The position numbers were made by a program, and so were the translations under genes. A DNA stretch of 64,000 nt, taken from the NCBI GenBank assembly GCA_021730945.1, contig JAKFYH010000013.1, forward strand, positions 62,001 to 126,000. Direction: 5' to 3'. This DNA is from Acidobacteriota bacterium (GTDB lineage Bacteria > Acidobacteriota > Vicinamibacteria > Vicinamibacterales > UBA2999). Shown piece after piece: positions 30,550-40,103 of the stretch. Every line of letters begins with the position of its first letter. Positions within the stretch are counted from its first letter, which is position 1. Under the pieces are notes generated by a model. It was not told where the DNA came from. It did not search any database and worked only from the letters and a program-made list of their open reading frames with translations.

Positions 30550-32082
30550 TCAGCGCGTGCCCAGCAGTAACGTGTCGGGATACTGCGCGTACCACCCGAA
30601 CCAGAACGCCCGCTGGGCCACGTAGCGCGGCAGGCTGATCGAGCCGTCGGCAAGCGCAAGTTCGGTTTCGCTTTGCCGCCAGGCCCGGCCGGCGGTGTCG
30701 ACCAGGTTGCCCGGTGTCTGGCGCGATTCAAACACCACCTCGTGCCTGCCGAGAGCATACACGCGATTGGCACCCTGCCTGGTCGTGACCACCAGCAGCC
30801 GCCGGCCGCCGACCTCGACGTGAAACACCGGCGTACGCTTCAGATAGTCGGCGACGATTGCCACCGGCTGGGGTTCGCCGCCGGCCGCCGGCGTGACCCG
30901 CATGACCAGCACCTCGGCCTTGTTCTTCAGCCGGTTGTCGGTCTTCGACACTTCGAAGTACAGGCGATCGCTGGCAAAGTAGTCGCGGTAGGCCGCGCCC
31001 TCGCTGTAGTCGCGCTGGTGCCCGGTGTCGAGCGACAAGACCGTGGTGGCCGGGTGCTCGGCGCGCCATTCTCCCCACGTCGTGGTGACGGCCGCGTGCG
31101 AGGTCATCTGCAGACCGGTGTCAACCAGCGCACCCACGACCGGCTTGCCCTCGAGTGTCGACCACAGGCTCATGGTTTCTTCATCGAACATCAGCTTGTT
31201 GGATCGATACAGCAAGCCGCTGGTGCCGAACTTGCGCAGCTTGCCGCCGACCACGCTGTCGTAGGGAATGACCGTGCCGCACAGGGTGCAATAGACCACC
31301 GTCAGGTCGACACCACCGAGCGTGTCGACCGCCATCTCGTGCCAGGCCAGCACGCGTTTCGGATACGCCCGCGCCTCGCCGTTCACCACCACGCCGAACA
31401 CGACGTGGCCGTCGCGCAGGTAGCGCGCCTCGGCTGCCGGCAGCACCTTTGGCTGGTAGAGCGGCGGAATGCCGTTGACGACGACCCCGCCCCAGTCGAT
31501 CTCGTCGAGACGGATTAACGAACGGGCGTCGGGCGGGAAGAAGCGCTGCATCCGCAAATCGACGCCGCCGCCGTAGACCATGCCCTTGAAGCGCGCGTAG
31601 TCGGGGTGCGGTTCGTAGGGCAGGCTCCACATCCACTTGCGCCAGCCCTCGAGGTACAGATCGAAGCGCCGCCGCGTCTGTTTTTCCAGAAACGCGATCA
31701 GCCGCGCGCGAATCAGCGACTCGCGCGTGACCGCCGGCACCGCACCTGCGCCCAACTCGCGATCGAGTGATCGACCGCCGGGGTCCTCGGCTTCGTCGGC
31801 CGAGTCGTTCGGGGAGCCGGCAAACTCCGCGGTACTCTCGGCGCGCCGAGGCCGCGCGGGACGCAGCAGGCGGGCCATGTCGACAATCATCGGCGTGTAG
31901 CCGTCGCGCCATTGCCGGCCCAGTTGATCGAGCGCCGCTCGGGCGACGAGATCGTCCGGCGAGGCCGCGGCGAAGAACAGATCGAGCGGTGGCACCGTGG
32001 CCGGCCCTTGGGCCGCCAGCATCCCACTGGCGGCCAAACCGCCCATCAGCACGACCAGGGTGGTCACTCGCAGCAGAGTCAT
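30550..32082 (-). CDS. DUF3179 domain-containing exported protein
   Basis: A 510-residue protein: signal peptide (TTLVVLMGGLAASGMLAAQ), an alpha-rich N-terminal half, and a DUF3179 domain from about residue 195 with the hallmark VYCTLCGTVIPYDS and FGTSGLLYRSNKLMFDEET. The CxxC in YCTLC could bind a metal or be redox-active; the family's function is unknown. Its ATG overlaps the NrsF stop (ATGA), and the redoxin follows at once, so it belongs to a sigma-factor-led redox operon. Confidence 0.88.
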   Translation of the reverse strand: MTLLRVTTLVVLMGGLAASGMLAAQGPATVPPLDLFFAAASPDDLVARAALDQLGRQWRDGYTPMIVDMARLLRPARPRRAESTAEFAGSPNDSADEAEDPGGRSLDRELGAGAVPAVTRESLIRARLIAFLEKQTRRRFDLYLEGWRKWMWSLPYEPHPDYARFKGMVYGGGVDLRMQRFFPPDARSLIRLDEIDWGGVVVNGIPPLYQPKVLPAAEARYLRDGHVVFGVVVNGEARAYPKRVLAWHEMAVDTLGGVDLTVVYCTLCGTVIPYDSVVGGKLRKFGTSGLLYRSNKLMFDEETMSLWSTLEGKPVVGALVDTGLQMTSHAAVTTTWGEWRAEHPATTVLSLDTGHQRDYSEGAAYRDYFASDRLYFEVSKTDNRLKNKAEVLVMRVTPAAGGEPQPVAIVADYLKRTPVFHVEVGGRRLLVVTTRQGANRVYALGRHEVVFESRQTPGNLVDTAGRAWRQSETELALADGSISLPRYVAQRAFWFGWYAQYPDTLLLGTR

Positions 32083-32747
32083 TCGCGGATCCGCGGCGCC
32101 GGCGTGTAGCGATCAAGCAGCCGCCGGCCGAACAGCAGCGCCATCAACACTGCCACCACGACCGGACCGGCGTGCCACAGCAGGATGTGCGCTGGGCTGG
32201 TCAGCGGACACGTCAACTCCACGCCGAACGCGCCGACCGCGGCCGCCGCCAGCCCGGCAAACACCATGGTGGCGCGGGTGTCGCCGGGCGCACCACGGCC
32301 AAGCATCGCGATCAACACCGCCCCGGGGGCGAGGCCAAACGCCACCGCCTTGGCAACGCAGCCCATGCCCGGGGGAATTGGCCAGAGCGCCTGGCCGCCG
32401 GCCACATGCACCGACAGTTCGCCGGCCAGCCACAGGCCCCACGTCGTAATCGCCACCCACGGCGTCCACCGCCGCGCCCCGGCAAAAGGTTCGCCCGGCA
32501 TGGCCAGCGTCAACGCCGCGGCGGCCGAAGCGACCGCGGCCACCATCAGCAGCGCCGCGTGGGCCTGAAACGATGCGGTTGCCGCGGCCACGGCAAGATC
32601 CACCCGCAGTCCGATCGCCGCGGCGATCACCGCCAGGCCGCCGGCGGCCACGACGCTCCATCGCGCGACTCGCACGCGCGGCAGCGGTAACGGCTGGACC
32701 GGCTGCAGGTCCTGCACCAGGCTTGCGATCAATTCGTTAGTCGCCAT
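32079..32747 (-). CDS. nrsF: NrsF-family membrane anti-sigma factor (DUF1109)
   Basis: A 222-residue inner-membrane protein with six predicted helices. The short cytosolic N-terminus (NELIASLVQDLQPVQPLPLP) is typical of this family and holds the sigma factor. Two conserved Cys occur in GMGCVAKAVAF and VELTCPLTSP, in loops where redox or metal sensing has been proposed for Caulobacter NrsF. The frame overlaps the upstream sigma gene by 11 nt. This pairing supports the assignment more than sequence alone. Confidence 0.9.
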   Translation of the reverse strand: MATNELIASLVQDLQPVQPLPLPRVRVARWSVVAAGGLAVIAAAIGLRVDLAVAAATASFQAHAALLMVAAVASAAAALTLAMPGEPFAGARRWTPWVAITTWGLWLAGELSVHVAGGQALWPIPPGMGCVAKAVAFGLAPGAVLIAMLGRGAPGDTRATMVFAGLAAAAVGAFGVELTCPLTSPAHILLWHAGPVVVAVLMALLFGRRLLDRYTPAPRIRE

Positions 32748-33294
32748 ATCCCATCCCCGATAGCAGACGTTTCAGCGCGGCATAGCCACGATGCGCGGTG
32801 ACCTTGACGTTCGACTCGCTCATGCCCGTGGCCCGGGCGACATCCTTGACGCTCATCTCGTCGAGCTTCAACCGTTCAATCACCAGCCGCTGGGCCGGCG
32901 ACAGTTGCCGCATCGCCTCGGCGAGATCCGAGCGGGCAATCGTGTCGGCCTCGGCCGTGGCCGACCACACCACCGGCGGCACCGCGTCCATCGCCTCTTC
33001 CCAGTGCGCCAGTCGCTTGTGACGGCGAATGGCGTCGATCATCCGGCTCTGCAGCACGGCGTAGAACCACGGCGCAAACGGCCGCTCGGGGTTCCACGTA
33101 TGCCGGGCCTTGTGCAACGACAGCAGCACTTCCTGCACCACATCGTCGACCCAATGGGGGTGACCGACCCGCCGCTGTACGTAGCGGGTCACCACGTGAC
33201 CCAGCCCCTGGAGCAGGGCCTCATAGGCCACCCGGTCGCCCTGCTGGCTGGCCGCCATCAGTAACGACAATTCGTGTTCCTGCGCTGGGGTCAT
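32737..33294 (-). CDS. ECF RNA polymerase sigma factor (SigF-like)
   Basis: A 185-residue group 4 sigma factor. Region 2 includes YVQRRVGHPHWVDDVVQEVL and WNPERPFAPWFYAVLQSRMID; region 4 has LSPAQRLVIERLKLDEMSVK followed by ATGMSESNVKVTAHRGYAAL, the helix-turn-helix. With NrsF directly downstream it matches SigF-NrsF pairs, which in Caulobacter respond to metals and oxidants. ATG at 33294 is possible; ATG at 33258 (MAASQQGD) would sit better with the candidate promoter, which ends about 16 nt before 33294. Confidence 0.93.
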   Translation of the reverse strand: MTPAQEHELSLLMAASQQGDRVAYEALLQGLGHVVTRYVQRRVGHPHWVDDVVQEVLLSLHKARHTWNPERPFAPWFYAVLQSRMIDAIRRHKRLAHWEEAMDAVPPVVWSATAEADTIARSDLAEAMRQLSPAQRLVIERLKLDEMSVKDVARATGMSESNVKVTAHRGYAALKRLLSGMGYGD

Positions 33295-33309
33295 CCCCGT
33301 CTATTGACT

Positions 33310-33337
33310 CCTACGAAGCCGTGCCCGGTTCGGTTAC
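33310..33337 (-). promoter_or_regulatory. Candidate ECF-type autoregulated promoter
   Basis: On the minus strand GTAACC (33337-33332) is separated by 16 nt from CGTAGG (33315-33310). An AAC-type -35 with a CGT-type -10 is usual for ECF sigma factors, and position just upstream of the sigma gene suggests autoregulation. The -10 overlaps AGGAG, so if this promoter is used, translation may start at 33258. Single match; not confirmed by other copies. Confidence 0.35.
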
Positions 33338-33450
33338 GTCCACGGTCAGCATGTAGACTACCTAGAACGGCCGGAACCGTCGCGGCGACATCCCATGACA
33401 AGGGGGCCGGAAACACCGCGACCACCGCGGCGTCTAAGGGCTGAGGGCGA

Positions 33451-35196
33451 ATGCAGATGAACGTTCGGGTAGCGACACTCGTGATCATGGCCGCGTTGGT
33501 GCTGCCGGCGGCAGGTTTTGGCCAGAGCCGTCCGCGGGCCGAAGTCAGCCCGGCGGTTGAAACCGATGGCGCTCACCCGGGCCAGACGCTCCGCGTCGCG
33601 CTCAAGGTCACGCTGCCCGAGACCCTGCACGTGCAGTCGGATCGCCCGCGCGATCCGTCGCTGATCCCTACCGTCCTGTCACTCGACCTGCCCGATGGCT
33701 TCAGCCTCACGTCGCTGGTGTACCCCGAGTCGTTTGAACTGAAGCAAGAGGGGCTGGATCAGCCGCTGGTGGTGTTCGGGCACGAGTTCGTCACCGGCGC
33801 GCACCTGGCCATCAGAGACGATGTCGCGCCCGGTACGTTTGTGATTCCGGGCCGCCTGCGCTACCAGGCGTGCGACGACAAGGTCTGCTACGCACCGGCC
33901 ACCGCAGCCGTCGAGTGGACCGTTCGCGTGGTCGCGCCGGCCGTGGCGCTAAAGCCACTCGACGCCGCGCTGTTCGCCAATCTCTCAGCCGGCCGCATTA
34001 CCACGCCTGGCGAAGCCACGTCCGAGGCACCGGTGGCGGCGCCAGTAGCACCCGCCGCATCAGCGCCCGGTAATTCGCTGGCCACCCTCGATCGGTTTGT
34101 GGTGAAAGGCACCACCGGTGGATACCTCGGCCGCGAGGACTTCCTGCAATTTGTGAGTGATGCAGAAAGCGGAGTCGCCGCCGCCGGGCTGTTCGACGGA
34201 CGCGGCCCGATCGCCATTCTGTTAATCGTCCTGCTCGGCGGGCTGGCCTTGAACCTCACGCCGTGCGTGCTGCCAATGATCCCCATCAACCTGGCGATCA
34301 TCGGCGCCGGCGCCTCGGCCCAAAGCCGGCAGCGCGGCTTCCTGCTGGGCTCGGCCTACGGCGGCGCCATGGCCCTGGTCTACGGCGTACTCGGCCTGGT
34401 GGTAATCCTCACCGCCGGAACCTTCGGCACCATCAACGCCTCGCCGTGGTTCAACCTGGCGATCGCGGTCGTCTTTGTCGTGCTCTCTCTCGCCATGTTC
34501 GACGTGATTCCGATCGACTTCTCGCAGTGGGCCGGCGACACGGGCACCGGCGGCGCGCGCGGCACCTTCGGCCTCGCCTTCACCATGGGCGCGATCGCCG
34601 CCTTGCTGGCTGGCGCCTGCGTGGCGCCGGTGGTCATCCAGGTCGTGCTGTTCTCGAGCAGCATGTATGCCGGCGGTTCGTCGATGGCCCTCGCCCTGCC
34701 CTTCTTCCTCGGCGTCGGCATGGCGCTGCCGTGGCCGCTCGCCGGCGCGGGCATTGCCGCGCTGCCTAAGCCGGGGGCGTGGATGGTGCGCGTCAAGCAG
34801 GTGATGGGCGTCGTCATTCTGGCCACCGCGGTCTATTACGGCTACGTGGCGTACGGCATATTCGACAACCTCAACGTCGAAGCCTCGGCGGTGTCGGGCA
34901 GCGTGAAGGAAAAACTGGCGGCCGGTTGGACCGACTCGCTCGACGAAGGCCTGGCCCGCGCCGAACGCGAACAAAAGCCCGTGCTGCTCGACTTCTGGGC
35001 CACCTGGTGCAAGAACTGCCTCACCATGGACAAGACCACGTTCGAAAACGCCGACGTCAAGGCGGCGCTCGACGGCTACGTCAAGATCAAGGTGCAGGCG
35101 GAAGATCCGGATGCCGATCCGGCCAAGGCACTGATGGCGAAGTTCAATGCCGTGGGCCTGCCCACCTACGTGATTCTCGCCCCGCCCGCGCGGTAG
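33451..35196 (+). CDS. dsbD: Thiol:disulfide interchange protein DsbD
   Basis: A 581-residue inner-membrane protein that carries electrons from cytosolic thioredoxin to periplasmic thiol proteins. Signal peptide (VATLVIMAALVLPAAGFGQ); alpha domain about 30-175 with the YQACDDKVCYAP Cys pair; eight-helix beta domain with NLTPCVLPMIPINL and AGACVAPVVIQV, the two membrane Cys; C-terminal thioredoxin domain with FWATWCKNCLTMDK. The protein stops at LPTYVILAPPAR, a little short of canonical DsbD but common in this group. ATG at 33451 or, better spaced from GAGGG, 33457. Divergent from the sigma-NrsF operon; a likely reductant for the redoxin. Confidence 0.92.
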   Translation: MQMNVRVATLVIMAALVLPAAGFGQSRPRAEVSPAVETDGAHPGQTLRVALKVTLPETLHVQSDRPRDPSLIPTVLSLDLPDGFSLTSLVYPESFELKQEGLDQPLVVFGHEFVTGAHLAIRDDVAPGTFVIPGRLRYQACDDKVCYAPATAAVEWTVRVVAPAVALKPLDAALFANLSAGRITTPGEATSEAPVAAPVAPAASAPGNSLATLDRFVVKGTTGGYLGREDFLQFVSDAESGVAAAGLFDGRGPIAILLIVLLGGLALNLTPCVLPMIPINLAIIGAGASAQSRQRGFLLGSAYGGAMALVYGVLGLVVILTAGTFGTINASPWFNLAIAVVFVVLSLAMFDVIPIDFSQWAGDTGTGGARGTFGLAFTMGAIAALLAGACVAPVVIQVVLFSSSMYAGGSSMALALPFFLGVGMALPWPLAGAGIAALPKPGAWMVRVKQVMGVVILATAVYYGYVAYGIFDNLNVEASAVSGSVKEKLAAGWTDSLDEGLARAEREQKPVLLDFWATWCKNCLTMDKTTFENADVKAALDGYVKIKVQAEDPDADPAKALMAKFNAVGLPTYVILAPPAR

Positions 35197-35332
35197 GACA
35201 ACGCTGTCCTCTCCCACCTCGGCGCTGGCCCGCCGCCGGCGCCGAATCAGGACGAATTCCGGCCGATCCGGACGGCACGTCGCTTGCAATCTTTCGTGGC
35301 AGGTCAATCGTGGCCCCCGAAAGAAGGTCCAA

Positions 35333-35815
35333 GTGAACCGCATCAAATCGGTAACCGTAGCCGTGCTCCTCGCCTCCTTCATCGGTGCCGTGCCGGCGTC
35401 GGTCGTGGCGCAGAGCCGGGACCGCCGCGATCGCTACGAGGATCGGTGGGATCGAAACGACGACCGGCGCGATCGCCGTGACGATCGGCGCGACGATCGA
35501 TGGGACCGCCGTGACAACCGCCAGGAAGCGCGGCGCGACTACTGGGATGCCGCGCGCGACTACCGGCACGACAGTCGCGCCTATCGCGCCCGCCGCATGA
35601 GCCGCGGCGATCGCATCTATCGTGGGTCCGACAACCGTTACTACTGCCGCCGCGACGACGGCACGACCGGTCTGATCGTGGGCGGCGTGTCGGGTGCCGT
35701 GCTCGGTGGGATCATCGCCCCCGGCGGTTCGAAGGTGCTCGGCACCATCATTGGCGCCGGGGCCGGCGCCCTGATCGGCCGCGCCATCGACGACGGCGAC
35801 ATGGTCTGCCGCTAA
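35333..35815 (+). CDS. Exported Arg/Asp-rich protein with glycine-zipper tail
   Basis: A 160-residue protein starting at GTG 35333, with AAGAAGG upstream. Signal peptide (VAVLLASFIGAVPASVVAQ) then a highly charged RDRRDRYEDRWDRNDDRR-type repeat (residues about 28-60), reminiscent of RcnB-like periplasmic proteins. It ends in a glycine-zipper hairpin (LIVGGVSGAVLGGIIAPGG and IIGAGAGALIGRAID), the 2TM glycine-zipper domain that often inserts in membranes. A Cys in YYCRRDDG and one in the last two residues (MVCR) could form a disulfide. Probably an envelope structural or stress protein. Confidence 0.8.
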   Translation: MNRIKSVTVAVLLASFIGAVPASVVAQSRDRRDRYEDRWDRNDDRRDRRDDRRDDRWDRRDNRQEARRDYWDAARDYRHDSRAYRARRMSRGDRIYRGSDNRYYCRRDDGTTGLIVGGVSGAVLGGIIAPGGSKVLGTIIGAGAGALIGRAIDDGDMVCR

Positions 35816-35923
35816 GTCACCAACCGTCTGCGCGTCCACGGCCCAGCTGCCGTGGCGCGCAGACACCTCTTGCGGTGGCCGCCGTTCTCCGGTCTACTAT
35901 GCCTCCGACCACGAGGAGGTCCC

Positions 35924-37069
35924 ATGTTCACGCCACCCGTTCTGCGTCCTGCCATCGTCGCCTTCGCCGCGCTTGCCATCGTCACGGTCGGCTACTTCGA
36001 TCTGGGCGCTCGCGCGCAATCGGCGATGGGTAACCCCATTACCGGCGTCGGCATGCCCAACCCCGCCCCCAATGTCACCCGCAACTGGGGCACATTGCCG
36101 GCCGGCCGCAAGTGGGGCACCTCAGCCGGCATCGACATCGACCCGAAGGACGGCCACGTGTGGGCCTATGAGCGCTGCGCGGCCGGCACCGCCGGCGGCG
36201 GACCGGTCGACTGCGAGAACAACCCGGTCGACCCGGTCTTCAAGTTCGACCGCCGGACCGGCGCGGTGCTGGCCAATATCGGCAAGGGCGTGATGGTGAC
36301 GCCGCACGGCATTCACGTCGACAAGGACGGCAACGTCTGGATTGCCGACTTCGCGGGTAACAAGGACGGCACCAGGGGTCACCAGGTGCACAAGTTCAGC
36401 CCCAAGGGCGACAAGCTGCTGAGCCTGGGCATTGCCGGCAAGCCCGGCAACGCCGACGGCCAGTTCAACCAGCCCAACGACGTCGTCGTCGGACCCGACG
36501 GCAGCATCTATGTGTCCGACGGCCACGACGCGCAGGGCATGACGACCAATGCGGCGATCGCCGAGGGCATCAAGCGCGGCGCCACCTCGCGCATCAGCAA
36601 GTTCACTGCCGACGGCAAGTTCATCAAGTCGTGGGGATCGATTGGCGTCAAGCACGGCGAGTTCCGCACGCCGCATGCGCTGATGTTCGACGCGAAGGGC
36701 CGGCTGTGGGTGGCCGACCGCGGCAACCACCGGCTGGAGATCTTCGATCAGGAGGGCAAGTATCTGGAGTCGCGCTATGCCTACGGCCGCATCAGCGGGT
36801 TCTTCATCAAGGGCAACCTGCTCTACGCCATCGACTCGGAATCGGGTCCGCTCAACCACCCGGGCTGGCGCAACGGCGTGCGGATTGGTCCGGTGGACGA
36901 GGACCGCATAACGGCGTTCATCCCGCCGTTCGAACGTGAAGACCGCGTCTACCAGGGCACGGCCGGCGAAGGCGTGGCGGTGGATGCGGACGGCAACGTG
37001 TTTGCCGCTGAAGGGCCCAACTCGATCGTCCAGGCCGGCGGCGCGTTTACCAAGTACTCAGTGAAGTAA
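35924..37069 (+). CDS. Secreted NHL/PAL-like beta-propeller
   Basis: A 381-residue exported propeller. ATG at 35924 has an ideal GAGGAGGT site, so the open frame upstream is not used. Signal (AIVAFAALAIVTVGYF), then blades TPHGIHVDKDGNVWIADFAG, QPNDVVVGPDGSIYVSDGHD, TPHALMFDAKGRLWVADRGN and AVDADGNVFAAEG. It is a paralogue of the PAL-like protein at 14808-15932, sharing the PHG...AD.xxHxV and ADRGNHR pattern; an Asn/Asp-lined active pocket is possible but unproven. Monocistronic. Confidence 0.82.
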   Translation: MFTPPVLRPAIVAFAALAIVTVGYFDLGARAQSAMGNPITGVGMPNPAPNVTRNWGTLPAGRKWGTSAGIDIDPKDGHVWAYERCAAGTAGGGPVDCENNPVDPVFKFDRRTGAVLANIGKGVMVTPHGIHVDKDGNVWIADFAGNKDGTRGHQVHKFSPKGDKLLSLGIAGKPGNADGQFNQPNDVVVGPDGSIYVSDGHDAQGMTTNAAIAEGIKRGATSRISKFTADGKFIKSWGSIGVKHGEFRTPHALMFDAKGRLWVADRGNHRLEIFDQEGKYLESRYAYGRISGFFIKGNLLYAIDSESGPLNHPGWRNGVRIGPVDEDRITAFIPPFEREDRVYQGTAGEGVAVDADGNVFAAEGPNSIVQAGGAFTKYSVK

Positions 37070-37119
37070 GAGCGGCCAGCCGCCAAACTGGCTCGCGCGG
37101 CGATTCCGCGGTCGGCCGA

Positions 37120-38115
37120 TCAGTGGCCGGCGGCGGAGTCGCCGCCAATCGCGATCACGATCGCGCCCACGCGGCGCTCGCTCTCCACCAGCCGATGCGC
37201 CTCGGCCGCCTGCTCCATGGGGACGATCCGATCGACGATGGAGAGAATCTGCCCGGATTCAATCATCGCCTTCAGTGCGAGCAGTTCCTCGCGGGACTCG
37301 CCGGCAAAGGCGAACGAGGCGGTCTTGTCGCTGAACCAGTTGGTCACGAGCGACCGCACCATCACCGACAGGCGCGGGTTGCCGCACAGGTAGCGTCCGC
37401 CCGGGCGCAGGACCTTGATGCAGCCGGCGTAGGAACTGACCGGGACCATGTCGAAGACCACGTCGTAGAGGCGGCCGGCGGCGGTGAAGTCTTCGGCCTG
37501 ATAGTCGATCACGTGGTCGGCGCCCAGCCGGCGGATGAAGTCCGCCTTGAAGCCGGCGTCAACGCCCGTGACCACCGCACCCATCGCCTTGGCAATCTGC
37601 ACGGCGTGCGCGCCGATGCTGCCGCCGGCGCCGTTGATCAACACCTGTTCGCCGGCGCGGATGCGCGCCAGCCGCATGAAGTGCAGCGCGTTGAGCCCGC
37701 CCATCGGCACCGCGGCGGCTTCGGCGAAGGTCATGTTGCTAGGCTTGGCGACGATGGCGTAGCTGGCCGGTAACGCTACGTACTCGCCGTAGGCGCCCAG
37801 CCGCAGGCCGGCGGTGCCGAAGACCTGATCACCGACTGTGAGCCCGGTGACCGCCGCGCCAACGGCGGTGACCTCACCGGAAAAGTAGCCGCCCAGGATC
37901 TTCCGCCGCGGCCGGGTCACGCCGATCGCCAGCCGCAACGGCAGCCAGAACCACTTCACCGCGTACTTGAAGGCGCGCAACTCGCAGTCGGACTTGGTCG
38001 CCTCGGCAGCGCGCACGCGAATCAGCACCTCGCCGTCTTTCGCAACCGGCGTGCTGACCTCGCTCATGGTGAGCACGTCGGGCGAACCATAGCGTGAGTA
38101 GGTGATCGCTCTCAT
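37120..38115 (-). CDS. MDR-family NAD(P)H quinone oxidoreductase / alcohol dehydrogenase-like
   Basis: A 331-residue zinc-independent medium-chain dehydrogenase. The GroES-like N-domain (MRAITYSRYGSPDVLTM, with GEVTAVGAAVTGLTVGDQVFG) is followed by a Rossmann domain with GAGGSIGAHAVQIAKAMGA near residue 140 and the DVVFDMV block. It lacks the structural-zinc Cys cluster. I use ATG at 38115; a TTG four codons upstream is also possible. Such enzymes reduce quinones or enones. Its 5' end is 58 nt from the divergent kinase gene. Confidence 0.88.
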   Translation of the reverse strand: MRAITYSRYGSPDVLTMSEVSTPVAKDGEVLIRVRAAEATKSDCELRAFKYAVKWFWLPLRLAIGVTRPRRKILGGYFSGEVTAVGAAVTGLTVGDQVFGTAGLRLGAYGEYVALPASYAIVAKPSNMTFAEAAAVPMGGLNALHFMRLARIRAGEQVLINGAGGSIGAHAVQIAKAMGAVVTGVDAGFKADFIRRLGADHVIDYQAEDFTAAGRLYDVVFDMVPVSSYAGCIKVLRPGGRYLCGNPRLSVMVRSLVTNWFSDKTASFAFAGESREELLALKAMIESGQILSIVDRIVPMEQAAEAHRLVESERRVGAIVIAIGGDSAAGH

Positions 38116-38173
38116 ACGCGTTTCCAATTACCATAGATCACTCACGCGCAAATTTCGACCCGGAGGGACGAGA

Positions 38174-39850
<1,677 letters not shown>

Positions 39851-40103
39851 TGCCTTCCTGCCCTACGTCGAAACGCTCGCCGTGACCGACGAAGTGGCCG
39901 CGATCTACGCGGAGTTTCGTGCCGACCTGAAGCGGCGCGAGGCGCTCATCGGCGCCAACGATCTCGTCATCGCCGCGCATGCGCATGCCTAGGCGTGTGG
40001 CGCCACGCTGGTCACCAACAATACGGCAGAGTTTGAGCGCGTCAGTGGTCTCAAGGTCGACTACTGGACGCGCCCTGCATCGCGGAAGCGATAACCGCCA
40101 CCG

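Noticed and set aside
35152-35196. Truncated dsbD
   Set aside because: The protein ends just after the GLPTYVIL thioredoxin block as many homologues do, and all Cys pairs are present.
39990-39992. TAG in the vapC remnant as pyrrolysine
   Set aside because: The gene also lacks its start and first catalytic residues, so it is a pseudogene.
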